A stretch of 40,580 nt of DNA, taken from contig NZ_JAEULZ010000034.1 in the NCBI RefSeq assembly GCF_016793485.1, forward strand, positions 1-40,580, in the 5' to 3' direction. The DNA comes from Mesorhizobium sp. GTDB lineage: Bacteria > Pseudomonadota > Alphaproteobacteria > Rhizobiales > Rhizobiaceae. The notes beneath the pieces were generated by a model. That model saw only the letters and a list, made by a program, of their open reading frames with translations, did no database searches and was not told the DNA's origin. This document shows, in pieces, positions 15,338 to 24,087 of the stretch. The translations under genes and the position numbers were made by a program. Numbering within the stretch: position 1 is the first letter of the stretch; every line of letters begins with the position of its first letter.

Positions 15338-16429
15338 ATGCAGCAGGTGTTCGACGGCCACAACGACGTGCTGTTCCGCCTGTGGAACCACATGAAGCGC
15401 GGCACCGACCCGGTGGCCGAATTTGTCGAGGGGTCCGAGAGCCAGGGCTACGAAGGGTCGGGACGAGGCCATATCGACATGCTGCGCGCGAAAGCCGGCG
15501 GCCTGATCGGAGGCCTGTGCGCCATCTATGTCCCGTCCGGCCACCTCGATTTCGCAAAGCCTGACGCGCGCGGTCACTACATCACGCCGCTCGCCGCCCC
15601 GCTGGAACGTCAGCCGTCGCTCGATATCGCCCTGGGCTTCGCTGCGATCGCTCTTCGCATCGAGCGCGCCGGCGGCTGGCGTCTCTGCCGTAGCCGGGAA
15701 GACATCGCGGCATCGGTGAATGACGGCATCTTTGCAGCAGTCCTACACATGGAGGGATGCGAGGCCATCGACGACGAACTTTCGGCGCTGGAAACATTTT
15801 ATGCCGCCGGTCTGCGGTCGCTGGGACCCGTCTGGAGTCGCAACAACATCTTCGGGCATGGCGTTCCCTTCGCCTATCCGATGAGCCCCGACACCGGCCC
15901 CGGCCTGACCGACGCGGGCAAAAGGCTCGTGAAGGAATGCAATCGGCTCGGCATCCTGATCGACCTCGCGCACATCACCGAGAAAGGGTTCTGGGACGTG
16001 GCTCAGCTTTCCGACCAGCCTCTGGTGGTCAGCCATTCGAACGCGCATGCGATCACGCCGGTCGCGCGCAATCTGACTGACCGCCAGCTTGATGCAGTGC
16101 GAGAGAGCAATGGGCTGGTCGGGCTCAATTTCGCGGTCGGGATGCTGCGGGCGGACGGACAGGAGAACGCCGCGACCTCCATTCCGGAGATGATCCGGCA
16201 TGTCGACCATCTTGTCGGCAAACTCGGCATTGACGGGGTTGCCCTCGGCTCCGATTTCGACGGCGCGACGATCCCGGTCGAGATCGGCGACGCAGCCGGT
16301 CTCCAGAAGCTCGTTGAAGGCTTGAGTGGCGCCGGATATGGTGAGGACGACTTGGCGAAGATTTGCCGCGGGAACTGGATGAGGGTCCTGGCATCTGCCT
16401 GGCATGAAGGGTCCGACCACAAGGTGTGA
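15338..16429 (+). CDS. Membrane dipeptidase, peptidase family M19 (renal dipeptidase-like)
   Basis: The 363-residue protein is a dinuclear zinc dipeptidase. The metal ligands H8 and D10 (FDGHND), E139 (HMEG), H212 (LAHIT) and H233 (VSHSN) show the same spacing as in renal dipeptidase (73 residues from Glu to His and 21 between the last two His); D306 in GSDFDG is the likely additional active-site acid. No signal peptide is seen, so it is probably cytoplasmic. It follows the ABC exporter by 38 bp with a good AAGGACG ribosome site. Family members cleave dipeptides, including D-amino-acid-containing or cysteinyl-glycine types; the substrate here is not known. Confidence 0.93.
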   Translation: MQQVFDGHNDVLFRLWNHMKRGTDPVAEFVEGSESQGYEGSGRGHIDMLRAKAGGLIGGLCAIYVPSGHLDFAKPDARGHYITPLAAPLERQPSLDIALGFAAIALRIERAGGWRLCRSREDIAASVNDGIFAAVLHMEGCEAIDDELSALETFYAAGLRSLGPVWSRNNIFGHGVPFAYPMSPDTGPGLTDAGKRLVKECNRLGILIDLAHITEKGFWDVAQLSDQPLVVSHSNAHAITPVARNLTDRQLDAVRESNGLVGLNFAVGMLRADGQENAATSIPEMIRHVDHLVGKLGIDGVALGSDFDGATIPVEIGDAAGLQKLVEGLSGAGYGEDDLAKICRGNWMRVLASAWHEGSDHKV

Positions 16430-16488
16430 TTGTCTGTCACGGCAGCCGCTCCATATGTAACCGGGGGCAAAATCCTACGGAGAATTGC

Positions 16489-16743
16489 ATGACAAAGGTC
16501 ACGTATGAAATTGTCGAGCATGACGGCGGCTGGGCCTACAAGGTAGGCGCGACCTTCTCGGAGACCTTCCCTTCGCATGCCGATGCGCTCGCGGCAGCCA
16601 AAATTGCTGCCGGCGAGCAGCAGGTAGCTGGCAGGACAGAGGGAATCGAGTACGAAGATAGCGCCGGCAAGTGGCACGGCGAGGTGTCGCAGGGCGACGA
16701 CCGTCCAGAGACGGACATAGCCGACACGACGAGATCGGACTGA
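16489..16743 (+). CDS. Small DUF2188-like protein
   Basis: The 84-residue protein starts MTKVTYEIVEHDGGWAYKVG and carries the pattern FSETFPSHADALAAAKIAA, typical of the DUF2188 family (beta strands then a helix with the shared F-x-S-x-x-x-A-x-x-x-A spacing). The function of this family is unknown. The ATG at 16489 has a good ACGGAGA ribosome site, while the in-frame start at 16426 overlaps the dipeptidase stop and adds an unlikely leader. The C-terminus is acidic and Asp/Glu/Thr-rich. It lies between the dipeptidase and denD on the same strand, 14 bp before denD. Confidence 0.8.
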   Translation: MTKVTYEIVEHDGGWAYKVGATFSETFPSHADALAAAKIAAGEQQVAGRTEGIEYEDSAGKWHGEVSQGDDRPETDIADTTRSD

Positions 16744-16757
16744 GATCAGGGATTCAC

Positions 16758-17747
16758 ATGAATATTCTTGTCGTCGGCGCGGCCGGCATGGTCGGGCGCA
16801 AGCTTGTCGAGGCGCTCGTCGCCCGGGGTGGGGTGAGCGGCAAGCCCGTGGAGGGGCTGACGCTCGTCGATGTCGTGCAGCCGACGCAGCCGGCCGGTTT
16901 CAACGGTAAGGTGCGGCTGGTCGCTGCTGATCTTTCCGACAAAGGCGTCGCGGCGGGGCTGATCGCAGAACGGCCGGACCTGATCTTCCATCTGGCGGCC
17001 ATCGTGTCGGGAGAGGCAGAAGCCGATTTCGAGAAGGGTTATCGTATCAATCTCGATGGCACCCGGGAACTGCTCGAGGCGATCCGACAGGAGGGAAAGA
17101 AGGCACCCTATAAACCGAAGCTCGTCTTCACGTCGTCCATCGCCGTCTTCGGCCAGCCATTCCCCGAAAAGATCGGTGACACGTTCCACAACACGCCGCT
17201 GACCAGCTACGGCACGCAGAAGGCGATCGGCGAACTGCTGCTGGCGGACTATTCGCGGCGCGGCTTCCTCGACGGCGTGGGCATCCGCCTGCCGACGATC
17301 GTGGTTCGTCCCGGCAAGCCCAACAAGGCCGCCTCAGGCTTCTTCTCCAACATCCTGCGCGAGCCGCTTTCCGGCATCGAGGCGGTGCTGCCGGTCAGCG
17401 AGGACGTGCGTCACTGGTTCGCCAGCCCACGCGCGGCTGTCGGCTTCCTGCTTCATGCGGCGGAAATGGACACGACGCCGCTCGGTGCAAGACGGTCGCT
17501 CACCATGCCCGGCCTGTCGGCGACCGTGGGCGAGGAGATCGAGTCGCTACGCCGTTTTGCCGGCGAGAAGGCGGTCAAGCTGATCCGCCGCGAACCGGAC
17601 GAGGCGATCGTCAAGATGGTCGCGGGATGGCCGCAGAATTTCGACGCAAGCCGCGCTACCGAATTCGGCTTCAAGGCCGAGAAATCCTTCGACGATATCA
17701 TCCGCGCACATGTCGAAGATGAGCTGGGCGGCAAGGTACCGAACTGA
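16758..17747 (+). CDS. denD: D-erythronate dehydrogenase (NAD-dependent, SDR/epimerase fold)
   Basis: The 329-residue protein has the extended short-chain dehydrogenase fold: a Rossmann NAD motif GAAGMVG (7-13) and the catalytic Ser-Tyr-Lys set (S126/S127 in FTSSIAVFG, Y151 and K155 in SYGTQK). Its overall sequence resembles DenD, which oxidises D-erythronate to 2-oxo-tetronate using NAD. DenD usually sits with OtnK and OtnC/OtnI, but those partners are not next to it here, so the exact substrate is less certain; a sugar-nucleotide epimerase-like role is the alternative. The ATG at 16758 follows an AGGGA ribosome site. It converges with the HD-GYP gene, whose stop is only 18 bp away. Confidence 0.8.
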   Translation: MNILVVGAAGMVGRKLVEALVARGGVSGKPVEGLTLVDVVQPTQPAGFNGKVRLVAADLSDKGVAAGLIAERPDLIFHLAAIVSGEAEADFEKGYRINLDGTRELLEAIRQEGKKAPYKPKLVFTSSIAVFGQPFPEKIGDTFHNTPLTSYGTQKAIGELLLADYSRRGFLDGVGIRLPTIVVRPGKPNKAASGFFSNILREPLSGIEAVLPVSEDVRHWFASPRAAVGFLLHAAEMDTTPLGARRSLTMPGLSATVGEEIESLRRFAGEKAVKLIRREPDEAIVKMVAGWPQNFDASRATEFGFKAEKSFDDIIRAHVEDELGGKVPN

Positions 17748-17765
17748 GCAGGCAATACGACGCCG

Positions 17766-18953
17766 TCAGTTCAGGTTCGAATCCGGCTGGTCCGACATGC
17801 CCTGGAAGATGATGTCGAAGGTTGGCGCCACATCGACGAAGACATCGACAAGGTCGGGGTCGAAGTGGCGGCCGCGTTCGCCGATGATGATGCCGACAGC
17901 GTCCGCATGCGGGATCGCGGGTTTGTAGACCCGTTTCGAGACCAGCGCGTCATAGACATCGGCGATTGCCATCAGCCTGCCCGGCAGAGGGATTTGCCTG
18001 CCGCGCAGCCCGCGCGGATAGCCCGAGCCGTCCCATCTCTCGTGATGAGTCCAGGCGATCTCCTTCGCCACTCGGAAGAAGGAACCGCATGTGCCGAGGT
18101 TGCGCTCGGCTTTCGAGATCGCCGCCCAGCCGAGTTCCGCGTGGGTCTTCATAACGGCGAACTCGTCGGCGTCGAGCTTGCCGGGCTTCAGCATGATCCT
18201 GTCGGGAATGCCGACCTTGCCGATGTCGTGCAGCGGCGCGGACTTGTAGAGAAGGTCGATCAGTTCCTCATCGAGCTCAGGCCGGAACATGGCGCGGCGG
18301 AAAAGCTCCTCGGCAAGGGCGCGGACATAGTGCTGCGTGCGCCGCACGTGATTGCCGGTCTCGTTGTCGCGCGTCTCGGCAAGCGACGCCATGGCCAGGA
18401 TGATCGCCTCGCGCGCCCGCACCGCCTCGTCGCGCGCTTCAACCAGCGAACTGACCAGCGCAACATTCGTCATGGCAACGGCCGCGATGTTGGCGATACG
18501 CTGGAGCATTGACAGTTCCGCATCGCTCGGCAGACGGCGCGTCGCCCAATAGGCGCCGATCGCGGCGACCGGGTCCTCCGCGCGCACCGGCACCATGGCG
18601 AGGCTTTTCACGAATGTCGGCCTGTAGGCTGCATGCGGGATGCGCGGATCGGCGTAGATATCCTCGATGACGACCGCCTGCCGGTTGAGCATCGACCAGC
18701 CGGAGATGCAGGTTTCCAGCGGGAAGCGCTGTCCCTTCCAAAGCGGAGAGATCGCGTCTTCCTCGGCATAATGACAACGATCGCCATCCCGCAGCACGAA
18801 AGTGATGCCATCGGCACCAACGAGCGGGCGCGCATATTCCCGCACAGTGGCCAGTATCTCGTCGACGCCCCGCGCCATAGACAGCTTCAGCGTCAAATCC
18901 TCGGTGGAGCCCGGATGCGTCCGGTCCTGCACCGACTTGTGCAATGCGCTCAT
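17766..18953 (-). CDS. GAF and HD-GYP cyclic-di-GMP phosphodiesterase
   Basis: The 395-residue protein has an N-terminal GAF sensor domain (about 20-165), a short linker helix (about 165-195) and a C-terminal HD-GYP domain. Key residues are intact: the HD pair in HDIGKVGIPD (242-251) and HHERWDGSGYP (303-313), which includes the GYP triad, and DVYDAL (332-337). Such enzymes hydrolyse c-di-GMP and so counter diguanylate cyclases such as the GAF-GGDEF protein encoded at 22.4-23.7 kb. No transmembrane segment is seen, so it is probably soluble. The GAF ligand is unknown. It is transcribed towards denD. Confidence 0.93.
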   Translation of the reverse strand: MSALHKSVQDRTHPGSTEDLTLKLSMARGVDEILATVREYARPLVGADGITFVLRDGDRCHYAEEDAISPLWKGQRFPLETCISGWSMLNRQAVVIEDIYADPRIPHAAYRPTFVKSLAMVPVRAEDPVAAIGAYWATRRLPSDAELSMLQRIANIAAVAMTNVALVSSLVEARDEAVRAREAIILAMASLAETRDNETGNHVRRTQHYVRALAEELFRRAMFRPELDEELIDLLYKSAPLHDIGKVGIPDRIMLKPGKLDADEFAVMKTHAELGWAAISKAERNLGTCGSFFRVAKEIAWTHHERWDGSGYPRGLRGRQIPLPGRLMAIADVYDALVSKRVYKPAIPHADAVGIIIGERGRHFDPDLVDVFVDVAPTFDIIFQGMSDQPDSNLN

Positions 18954-19123
18954 CCAAATCCCCCGCGCACGTCGATCAAATCGTCAAGCCGCGAAAACTA
19001 AGGCATTGAGAGTTATGAAATTCTGAACCCGAGGGACGGTTTTGCTTGGAAGCGAAAGATTATGGCGTGTTGAACCGATTGTGATCGGCAGATCAACCAG
19101 AGCTTGTGGAAGCAACGATGAGC

Positions 19124-19158
19124 AACGGCCTGCCGGCGCCATTTACCGGCAGGCCGTT
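19124..19158 (-). terminator. Strong hairpin just after the sugar-acid dehydratase
   Basis: A perfect 13-bp stem, AACGGCCTGCCGG (19124-19136) with CCGGCAGGCCGTT (19146-19158), and a 9-base loop lies 4 bp downstream of the dehydratase stop. It probably ends that transcript or protects its 3' end. There is no clear U-run after the stem on the minus strand, so intrinsic termination is not certain. Confidence 0.6.
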
Positions 19159-19162
19159 TAAC

Positions 19163-20965
19163 TCAGTGGTTGTCGCGCGGAACGCCGCTCGTCTGGGCGA
19201 CGTGCTGGTATTTGATGGCGGGCTTCAGAACCATGCCCTGGTCGAACTGATCGACCATGCCACGCTGGATTTCCTGCCACGGCGTCTGGTGCTGAGGATA
19301 GTGGTAACCGCCATTCCCGTTCAGCGAAGCGCGGCGCTTGGCCAACTCCTCGTCGGAGATGAGGATGTTCGCGGTCGCCTTCCTGAGATCGATGCGGACG
19401 CGGTCGCCGGTCTTGACCAGAGCCAGTCCGCCACCGACGGCAGCCTCCGGCGAGGCGTTGAGAATGGAAGGCGAGCCGGACGTTCCGGACTGGCGGCCGT
19501 CGCCTACGCAAGGCAGCGCATGGATGCCGCGCCTGATCAGGTAATCCGGCGGCTGCATGTTGACCACTTCGGCGCCGCCCGGATAGCCGATCGGGCCAGC
19601 GCCGCGCATGATCAGGATCGTGTGTTCGTCGATCCCTTCCGACGGGTCGTCGATGCGCGCGTGGTAATCCTCCGGCCCATCGAAAACAGCAGCCTTGCCT
19701 TCGAAGGCTTCCGGATCGTTTGGATTGGAGAGGTAGCGATCACGGAACTCGGCGGATATGCCGCTCGTCTTCATGATGGCGCTGTCGAACAGATTGCCCT
19801 TCAGATTGATGAACCCGGCATCCTTCTTGAGCGGCTTGGTGGCGCTCAGGATGACTTTCGGGTCATGGTTCGGAGCGTTTGCACAATTCTCGCCCATCGT
19901 CTTGCCGTTCACGGTCCGCGCATCCGGGTGCGGCAGCAGATTGGCTTTCATCAGTTCGGAGACGACGGCCGGCACACCGCCGGCATGGTGGTAGTCCTCG
20001 CCGAGATATTCGCCGACCGGCTGCAGATTGACGAGCATGGGGACATGGTGACCGAGCGACTGCCAGTCGTCATTGTCCAGCTTCACGCCAAGATGGCGCG
20101 CGATGGCGTTTAGGTGGATCGGTGCGTTGGTCGAGCCGCCGATCGCCGAATTGACGACGATGGCATTTTCGAACGCCTCGCGGGTCATGATGTCGGAGGG
20201 TTTCAGATCCTCGTGCACCATGTCGACGATGCGCTTGCCGGTCAGGTAGGAAATCTGCCCGCGCTCACGGTACGGAGCCGGGATTGCGGCAGAGCCCGGA
20301 AGCTGCATGCCCAGGGCTTCCGCCAGCGAATTCATCGTGGTGGCGGTGCCCATCGTGTTGCAGTAGCCGACCGACGGCGCCGACGATGCGACGATGTCGA
20401 TGAACTGGTCGTAGTTGATCTCGCCGGCAGACAGGCGCTGACGCGATTCCCAAACGATCGCGCCGGACCCGGTGCGCTTGCCTTCATGCCAGCCGTTGAG
20501 CATCGGTCCGACCGAAAGCGCGATGGCGGGGATGTTCACGGTCGCGGCCGCCATCAGCAGCGCCGGCGTGGTCTTGTCGCAGCCGATCGTCAGTACGACG
20601 CCGTCGAGCGGGTAGCCGTACAGGATCTCGACGAGCGACAGGTACGCAAGGTTGCGGTCGAGCGATGCGGTCGGGCGCTTGCCAGTCTCCTGGATGGGAT
20701 GCGTCGGGAATTCGAAGGCAATGCCGCCGGCCTCGCGGATGCCTTCGCGTACACGCTTGGCGAGTTCCAGATGGTGGCGGTTGCAGGGGGAGAGGTCGTT
20801 GCCGGTCTGCGCGATGCCGATCAGCGGCTTGCCGGACTGGAGTTCCTCACGGGTAAGACCGTAATTCAGGTAGCGCTCGAGGTACAGCGCGGTCATGCCC
20901 GGATTGTCTGGATTGTTGAACCATTCCTGCGAACGGTACTTCTTCTTGGTTGTTGGGCCTGCCAT
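19163..20965 (-). CDS. IlvD/Edd-family sugar-acid dehydratase (L-arabinonate dehydratase type)
   Basis: The 600-residue protein dehydrates a sugar acid to its 2-keto-3-deoxy form. Three cysteines expected to hold a [2Fe-2S] cluster, C61, C129 (in IGCDKTTP) and C202 (in GYCNTMGTA), have the same spacing (68 and 73) as in the Rhizobium L-arabinonate dehydratase, and K131 matches the carbamylated metal-binding Lys there. The catalytic serine region [11 protein letters not shown] is also present. This points to arabinonate, galactonate, fuconate or xylonate rather than branched-chain amino-acid synthesis. The ATG at 20965 was preferred to one 27 bp upstream because of the CGGAGAG ribosome site before it. 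No other pathway enzyme adjoins it. Confidence 0.88.
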   Translation of the reverse strand: MAGPTTKKKYRSQEWFNNPDNPGMTALYLERYLNYGLTREELQSGKPLIGIAQTGNDLSPCNRHHLELAKRVREGIREAGGIAFEFPTHPIQETGKRPTASLDRNLAYLSLVEILYGYPLDGVVLTIGCDKTTPALLMAAATVNIPAIALSVGPMLNGWHEGKRTGSGAIVWESRQRLSAGEINYDQFIDIVASSAPSVGYCNTMGTATTMNSLAEALGMQLPGSAAIPAPYRERGQISYLTGKRIVDMVHEDLKPSDIMTREAFENAIVVNSAIGGSTNAPIHLNAIARHLGVKLDNDDWQSLGHHVPMLVNLQPVGEYLGEDYHHAGGVPAVVSELMKANLLPHPDARTVNGKTMGENCANAPNHDPKVILSATKPLKKDAGFINLKGNLFDSAIMKTSGISAEFRDRYLSNPNDPEAFEGKAAVFDGPEDYHARIDDPSEGIDEHTILIMRGAGPIGYPGGAEVVNMQPPDYLIRRGIHALPCVGDGRQSGTSGSPSILNASPEAAVGGGLALVKTGDRVRIDLRKATANILISDEELAKRRASLNGNGGYHYPQHQTPWQEIQRGMVDQFDQGMVLKPAIKYQHVAQTSGVPRDNH

Positions 20966-21026
20966 GGAACTCTCCGGGTATGGGTCGAGCATCGATATGC
21001 CAACGCCGGAAAACCGGCAAGTAGCT

Positions 21027-21039
21027 TTTGTCTGACAAA
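21027..21039. promoter_or_regulatory. Palindromic operator candidate (GntR type) upstream of the dehydratase
   Basis: A perfect odd palindrome, TTTGTC-T-GACAAA, lies 62 bp upstream of the dehydratase start in an A+T-rich stretch. The core TTGTCnGACAA is of the kind bound by GntR/FadR-type regulators of sugar-acid genes. No regulator gene is adjacent, so the binding protein is unknown. Confidence 0.45.
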
Positions 21040-21153
21040 TTAAATTAATCGATGCTGCAATGCAAAATGCGACCCTCCGGACGCGGCCGGTTGCCCTGGA
21101 TTTGCTGCATTTCCATCAACCGACGGTGGCGTATACCCTGCCCGGCGGGGGCG

Positions 21154-22338
21154 CTATTCGAAGACGATCGTCGGTACGGCTGCATCCGACCGAGGGCGCT
21201 CCTCGGAAAGCCGCTCGGCGACTTTTCCGGCGATATCGCGGTAGACCGCGGCCTGCGGGCCGTCGGGATCGGAAACAGTGACAGGTTGCCCGGAGTCGGA
21301 GGTTTCGCGGATCTGCATCTCGAGCGGCACTTCGCCGAGGAAGGGCACGCCAAGCCGCTCCGCTTCCCTGCGCGCGCCGCCGTGGCCGAAAATGTCATAG
21401 CGCTTGCCGGTGTCAGGCGCGACAAAATAGCTCATGTTCTCTACGATGCCGAGAAGCGGCACATCGACCTTTTTAAACATGTTGAGCCCCTTGCGCGCGT
21501 CGATGAGCGCCAGGTCCTGGGGAGTGGAGACGATGACTGCGCCGGCCAGCGGCACCTGCTGGGCCATGGTGAGTTGGGCGTCGCCGGTGCCGGGCGGCAT
21601 GTCGACGACCAGCACGTCAAGTTCGCCCCATTCGACCTCGCGCAGCATCTGGGCCAGCGCGGAGACGACCATCGGCCCGCGCCAGATCATCGGCGTCTCC
21701 TCATCAACCAGGAAACCCATGGACATGACCTTCAGCCCGTAATTCTCCATGGGCTTGAGGATCTTGCCATCGACGGCCTGCGGCTTGCCGCGGATGCCGA
21801 GCAGCCGAGGTATGGAGGGTCCGTAGATGTCGGCGTCGAGGAGGCCGACACGCAGTCCGTTAGCCAAAAGGCCGAGGGCCAGATTGACCGCCGTGGTGGA
21901 TTTGCCGACGCCGCCCTTGCCGGAGGCGACGGCGATGATGGATGCGATTCCAGGCACGCCACGCTTGCCCGAGGTCTGCGAGGAAGCGGCAGGCGCCGGA
22001 CGGGCCGGAGCTTGGCGGGGAGCGGGCGACACTGGCTGATGGGAAGTAGCCTGCGGGCGCTGCTTGACCGGCGCCTCCATGCCACCGCCTTTCTTTTCCG
22101 CGGTCAGCGCAACCATCGCTCCCGCGACTCCCGGGATTGCCTTGACGACGCGCTCGGCGGCGGCCCGCAGCGGCTCCATCTCCTGCGCACGGGCGGCAGG
22201 CACCGTGATCGAGAAGAACACCTTGCTGTCGGCGATGAAGATGTCCGACACGAGGCCGAGTTCGACGATATTGCCTGTGAAATCCGGCCCGTTGACGGTC
22301 TTGAGACGGTCGAGGACGGCTTCCTTGGTAACGGACAT
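21154..22338 (-). CDS. mrp: Mrp/NBP35-type iron-sulfur carrier ATPase
   Basis: The 394-residue protein has an N-terminal MIP18/DUF59 domain (about 1-82), a Pro/Ala-rich linker (about 85-128) and a P-loop ATPase domain with the deviant Walker A GKGGVGKST (140-148). It should help deliver iron-sulfur clusters to proteins such as the formate dehydrogenase encoded nearby, as ApbC/Mrp proteins do. Unlike E. coli Mrp, it lacks the C-x-x-C pair in the segment after VENMS: here it reads MSYFVAPDTGKRYDIFG. As far as I recall the same is seen in other rhizobial Mrp proteins, so it is probably a lineage trait and not a mutation. It is on the same strand as the diguanylate cyclase gene 75 bp upstream. 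Confidence 0.92.
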   Translation of the reverse strand: MSVTKEAVLDRLKTVNGPDFTGNIVELGLVSDIFIADSKVFFSITVPAARAQEMEPLRAAAERVVKAIPGVAGAMVALTAEKKGGGMEAPVKQRPQATSHQPVSPAPRQAPARPAPAASSQTSGKRGVPGIASIIAVASGKGGVGKSTTAVNLALGLLANGLRVGLLDADIYGPSIPRLLGIRGKPQAVDGKILKPMENYGLKVMSMGFLVDEETPMIWRGPMVVSALAQMLREVEWGELDVLVVDMPPGTGDAQLTMAQQVPLAGAVIVSTPQDLALIDARKGLNMFKKVDVPLLGIVENMSYFVAPDTGKRYDIFGHGGARREAERLGVPFLGEVPLEMQIRETSDSGQPVTVSDPDGPQAAVYRDIAGKVAERLSEERPRSDAAVPTIVFE

Positions 22339-22413
22339 AACTGGCGGCTTCCCGATTGGCTGGGCCTCAGATAGTCGCTTTTGGGCACAAGACCAAGAGC
22401 GACCATCGACCGG

Positions 22414-23664
22414 CTAGCGGAACTCCACCTCAAGCTGACGTTCGGTTCGAGACGTCACATGGCACTTCTTTTCAAATCCGTCAGCCGGTATGCCGAGAAT
22501 GAAGTCTTTCGGTATGCCGACGGTGCTGGAGACAGCGATGCCTGCGCCGACTTCCGAGAGCGAACGCACCGTGCAGTCGATGGTTGACTGCCGTCCGTTG
22601 AACTCGACACGGCCGGCCTTCAGCACTCGCCTGCGTACCGACATTTCCGGCTGCTGGCTGCGCCAGCCGACGCATCTGTTGCGGCCCGAGCTTTTTGCCT
22701 CGTAGAGGGCAGCGTCCGCATGGGCCAGCAGCGTGTCCATGTCCTTTGTGGCAATATCGAGCGAAGCGACGCCGAAACTCGCCGTGACGCCAACCTTGCG
22801 CGTACCGATGTCGATAACTGCCGCCTCGACATTCGCTCGCAGCTTTTCGGCGACCTCCAGTGCCGCCGCGCGGCTCGTGTGCGGAAGCAGCACGGCGAAC
22901 TCCTCGCCGCCGATGCGTGCGATACGATCGGACTGGCGAAGGCTCTCCTTGATCGCACCGGCAGCGGCCACCAGCACCTTGTCGCCTGCTGCATGCCCGT
23001 ATGTGTCGTTGATCTGCTTGAAATGATCGAGGTCGACCGCAATGCAACTCAGGTTGTTCTGATGGCGAAGCGACAGTGCAACGGCGGTGGCTCCGTCATC
23101 CTTGAAGGCCCTGCGAGACAGAGTTCCGGTCAGGATGTCCGTGCCCGCCATCCGGCGAAGCTCGATCTCGGCCATAACGATGTCGGCGAGATCCGACATG
23201 ATCTCGATGTCGCTTGGTCCGAAATCGCGAGGCTTGTCGTCGATTGCACAAAGAGTACCCACGACATAACCGTCGGACGTCTTGAGCGGCATGCCGGCAT
23301 AAAACCGCACATAAGGCTCTCCAACGACATGCGGATTTGCGGAGAAACGCGGATCGACGGTTGTATCCGTCGAGATGATCGGCACGGCCTCCCGGACGGT
23401 GAGCGTGCAGAACGTGTCCTTGCGCGGCACCTCGCTGACGGGCATGCCTACGCAAGCCTTGTACCACTGTCGATGCGCGTCGATCATCGACACAATCGCA
23501 ATATTGACGCCGAAGATATTCTTGATCAGGCGGGCGATGCGGTCGAATTCGGGTTCCGGTGGCGTGTCAAGAACGTCAAGCCGGTCGAGCGCCTCCAGTC
23601 GGGCTTCCTCTACCTGATCGACAGGAGTTTCCGCTTGTCGGGTGCCTTGGGGCGCAGTTTGCAT
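22414..23664 (-). CDS. GAF-GGDEF-PilZ-like diguanylate cyclase
   Basis: The 416-residue protein has an N-terminal GAF domain (about 20-170), a GGDEF domain (about 172-335) and a C-terminal PilZ-like domain (about 342-416). The catalytic motif is GGEEF (252-256), which is active in many cyclases, and an RxxD inhibitory site, R243-Q-S-D246, lies five residues before it, so product inhibition is likely. The PilZ-like part lacks the classical RxxxR and (D/N)xSxxG residues (it has RRRVLK and SLSEVG), so it may not bind c-di-GMP. The ATG at 23664 is preferred to a GTG 12 bp upstream because GGAAG lies at ribosome-site distance. It may oppose the HD-GYP enzyme encoded at 17.8-19.0 kb. Confidence 0.92.
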   Translation of the reverse strand: MQTAPQGTRQAETPVDQVEEARLEALDRLDVLDTPPEPEFDRIARLIKNIFGVNIAIVSMIDAHRQWYKACVGMPVSEVPRKDTFCTLTVREAVPIISTDTTVDPRFSANPHVVGEPYVRFYAGMPLKTSDGYVVGTLCAIDDKPRDFGPSDIEIMSDLADIVMAEIELRRMAGTDILTGTLSRRAFKDDGATAVALSLRHQNNLSCIAVDLDHFKQINDTYGHAAGDKVLVAAAGAIKESLRQSDRIARIGGEEFAVLLPHTSRAAALEVAEKLRANVEAAVIDIGTRKVGVTASFGVASLDIATKDMDTLLAHADAALYEAKSSGRNRCVGWRSQQPEMSVRRRVLKAGRVEFNGRQSTIDCTVRSLSEVGAGIAVSSTVGIPKDFILGIPADGFEKKCHVTSRTERQLEVEFR

Positions 23665-23735
23665 AAGCGCTTCCACACTGAATGGACCAACCGCCGACCT
23701 TCATTGGCCTCAAAGCGTTATGATTTCGTTTATGG

Positions 23736-23954
23736 TCAGCCCACCAACGAGGTGAGCGCATAAACGACGGCCGCGATCACAGCCGTGGCCGGCATGGTGA
23801 TGACCCATGGCGATGACGATGGGGTCGGCGATGCCCCAGCGAACAGTCGAGATACGGCGCGCGGCGCGCCGGCAACCAGAATGCGGGATTGCTTTTCGAA
23901 CAGGTCGAAAAACTTGTCCTCGCGGGGGAGCAGGGCGCGAAACCATCCCAGCAT
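23736..23954 (-). pseudogene. Fused remnant of a DUF47 gene and a Pit phosphate transporter gene
   Basis: This 73-codon frame begins MLGWFRALLPREDKFFDLFE, which I recognise as the start of DUF47 (PhoU-like) proteins that accompany Pit phosphate transporters in rhizobia. It ends WVITMPATAVIAAVVYALTS, the typical last membrane helix of a Pit transporter. The join lies at about residues 31-48. A deletion between the start of the DUF47 gene and the end of pit would give exactly this. The product cannot be a working transporter or regulator. It fills part of the 423-bp space between the diguanylate cyclase and LysR genes. Confidence 0.75.
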
Positions 23955-24087
23955 TGGGATAATCCTTCGCCGACGATATTTCCCGGCAAATAGCGTGCCA
24001 GAGCCGTTTGGGAAACTGCCCGAACGGGAAATCCGCCGGATTCCGAGGGGTATGGCGAAGAAAGCGGTGGACGTTTAGCTTCCGGCC
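23955..24087. other. Intergenic space before the LysR gene
   Basis: This is the stretch between the DUF47-Pit remnant (transcribed leftwards) and the LysR gene (rightwards). It would originally have held the promoter of the DUF47-pit operon. No further gene or clear promoter was recognised. Confidence 0.4.

Noticed and set aside
13905-15557. A 550-codon open frame on the minus strand across the ABC exporter
   Set aside because: It is antisense to a gene with intact Walker and signature motifs, and its product is Arg/His/Asp-rich low-complexity sequence without a known fold.
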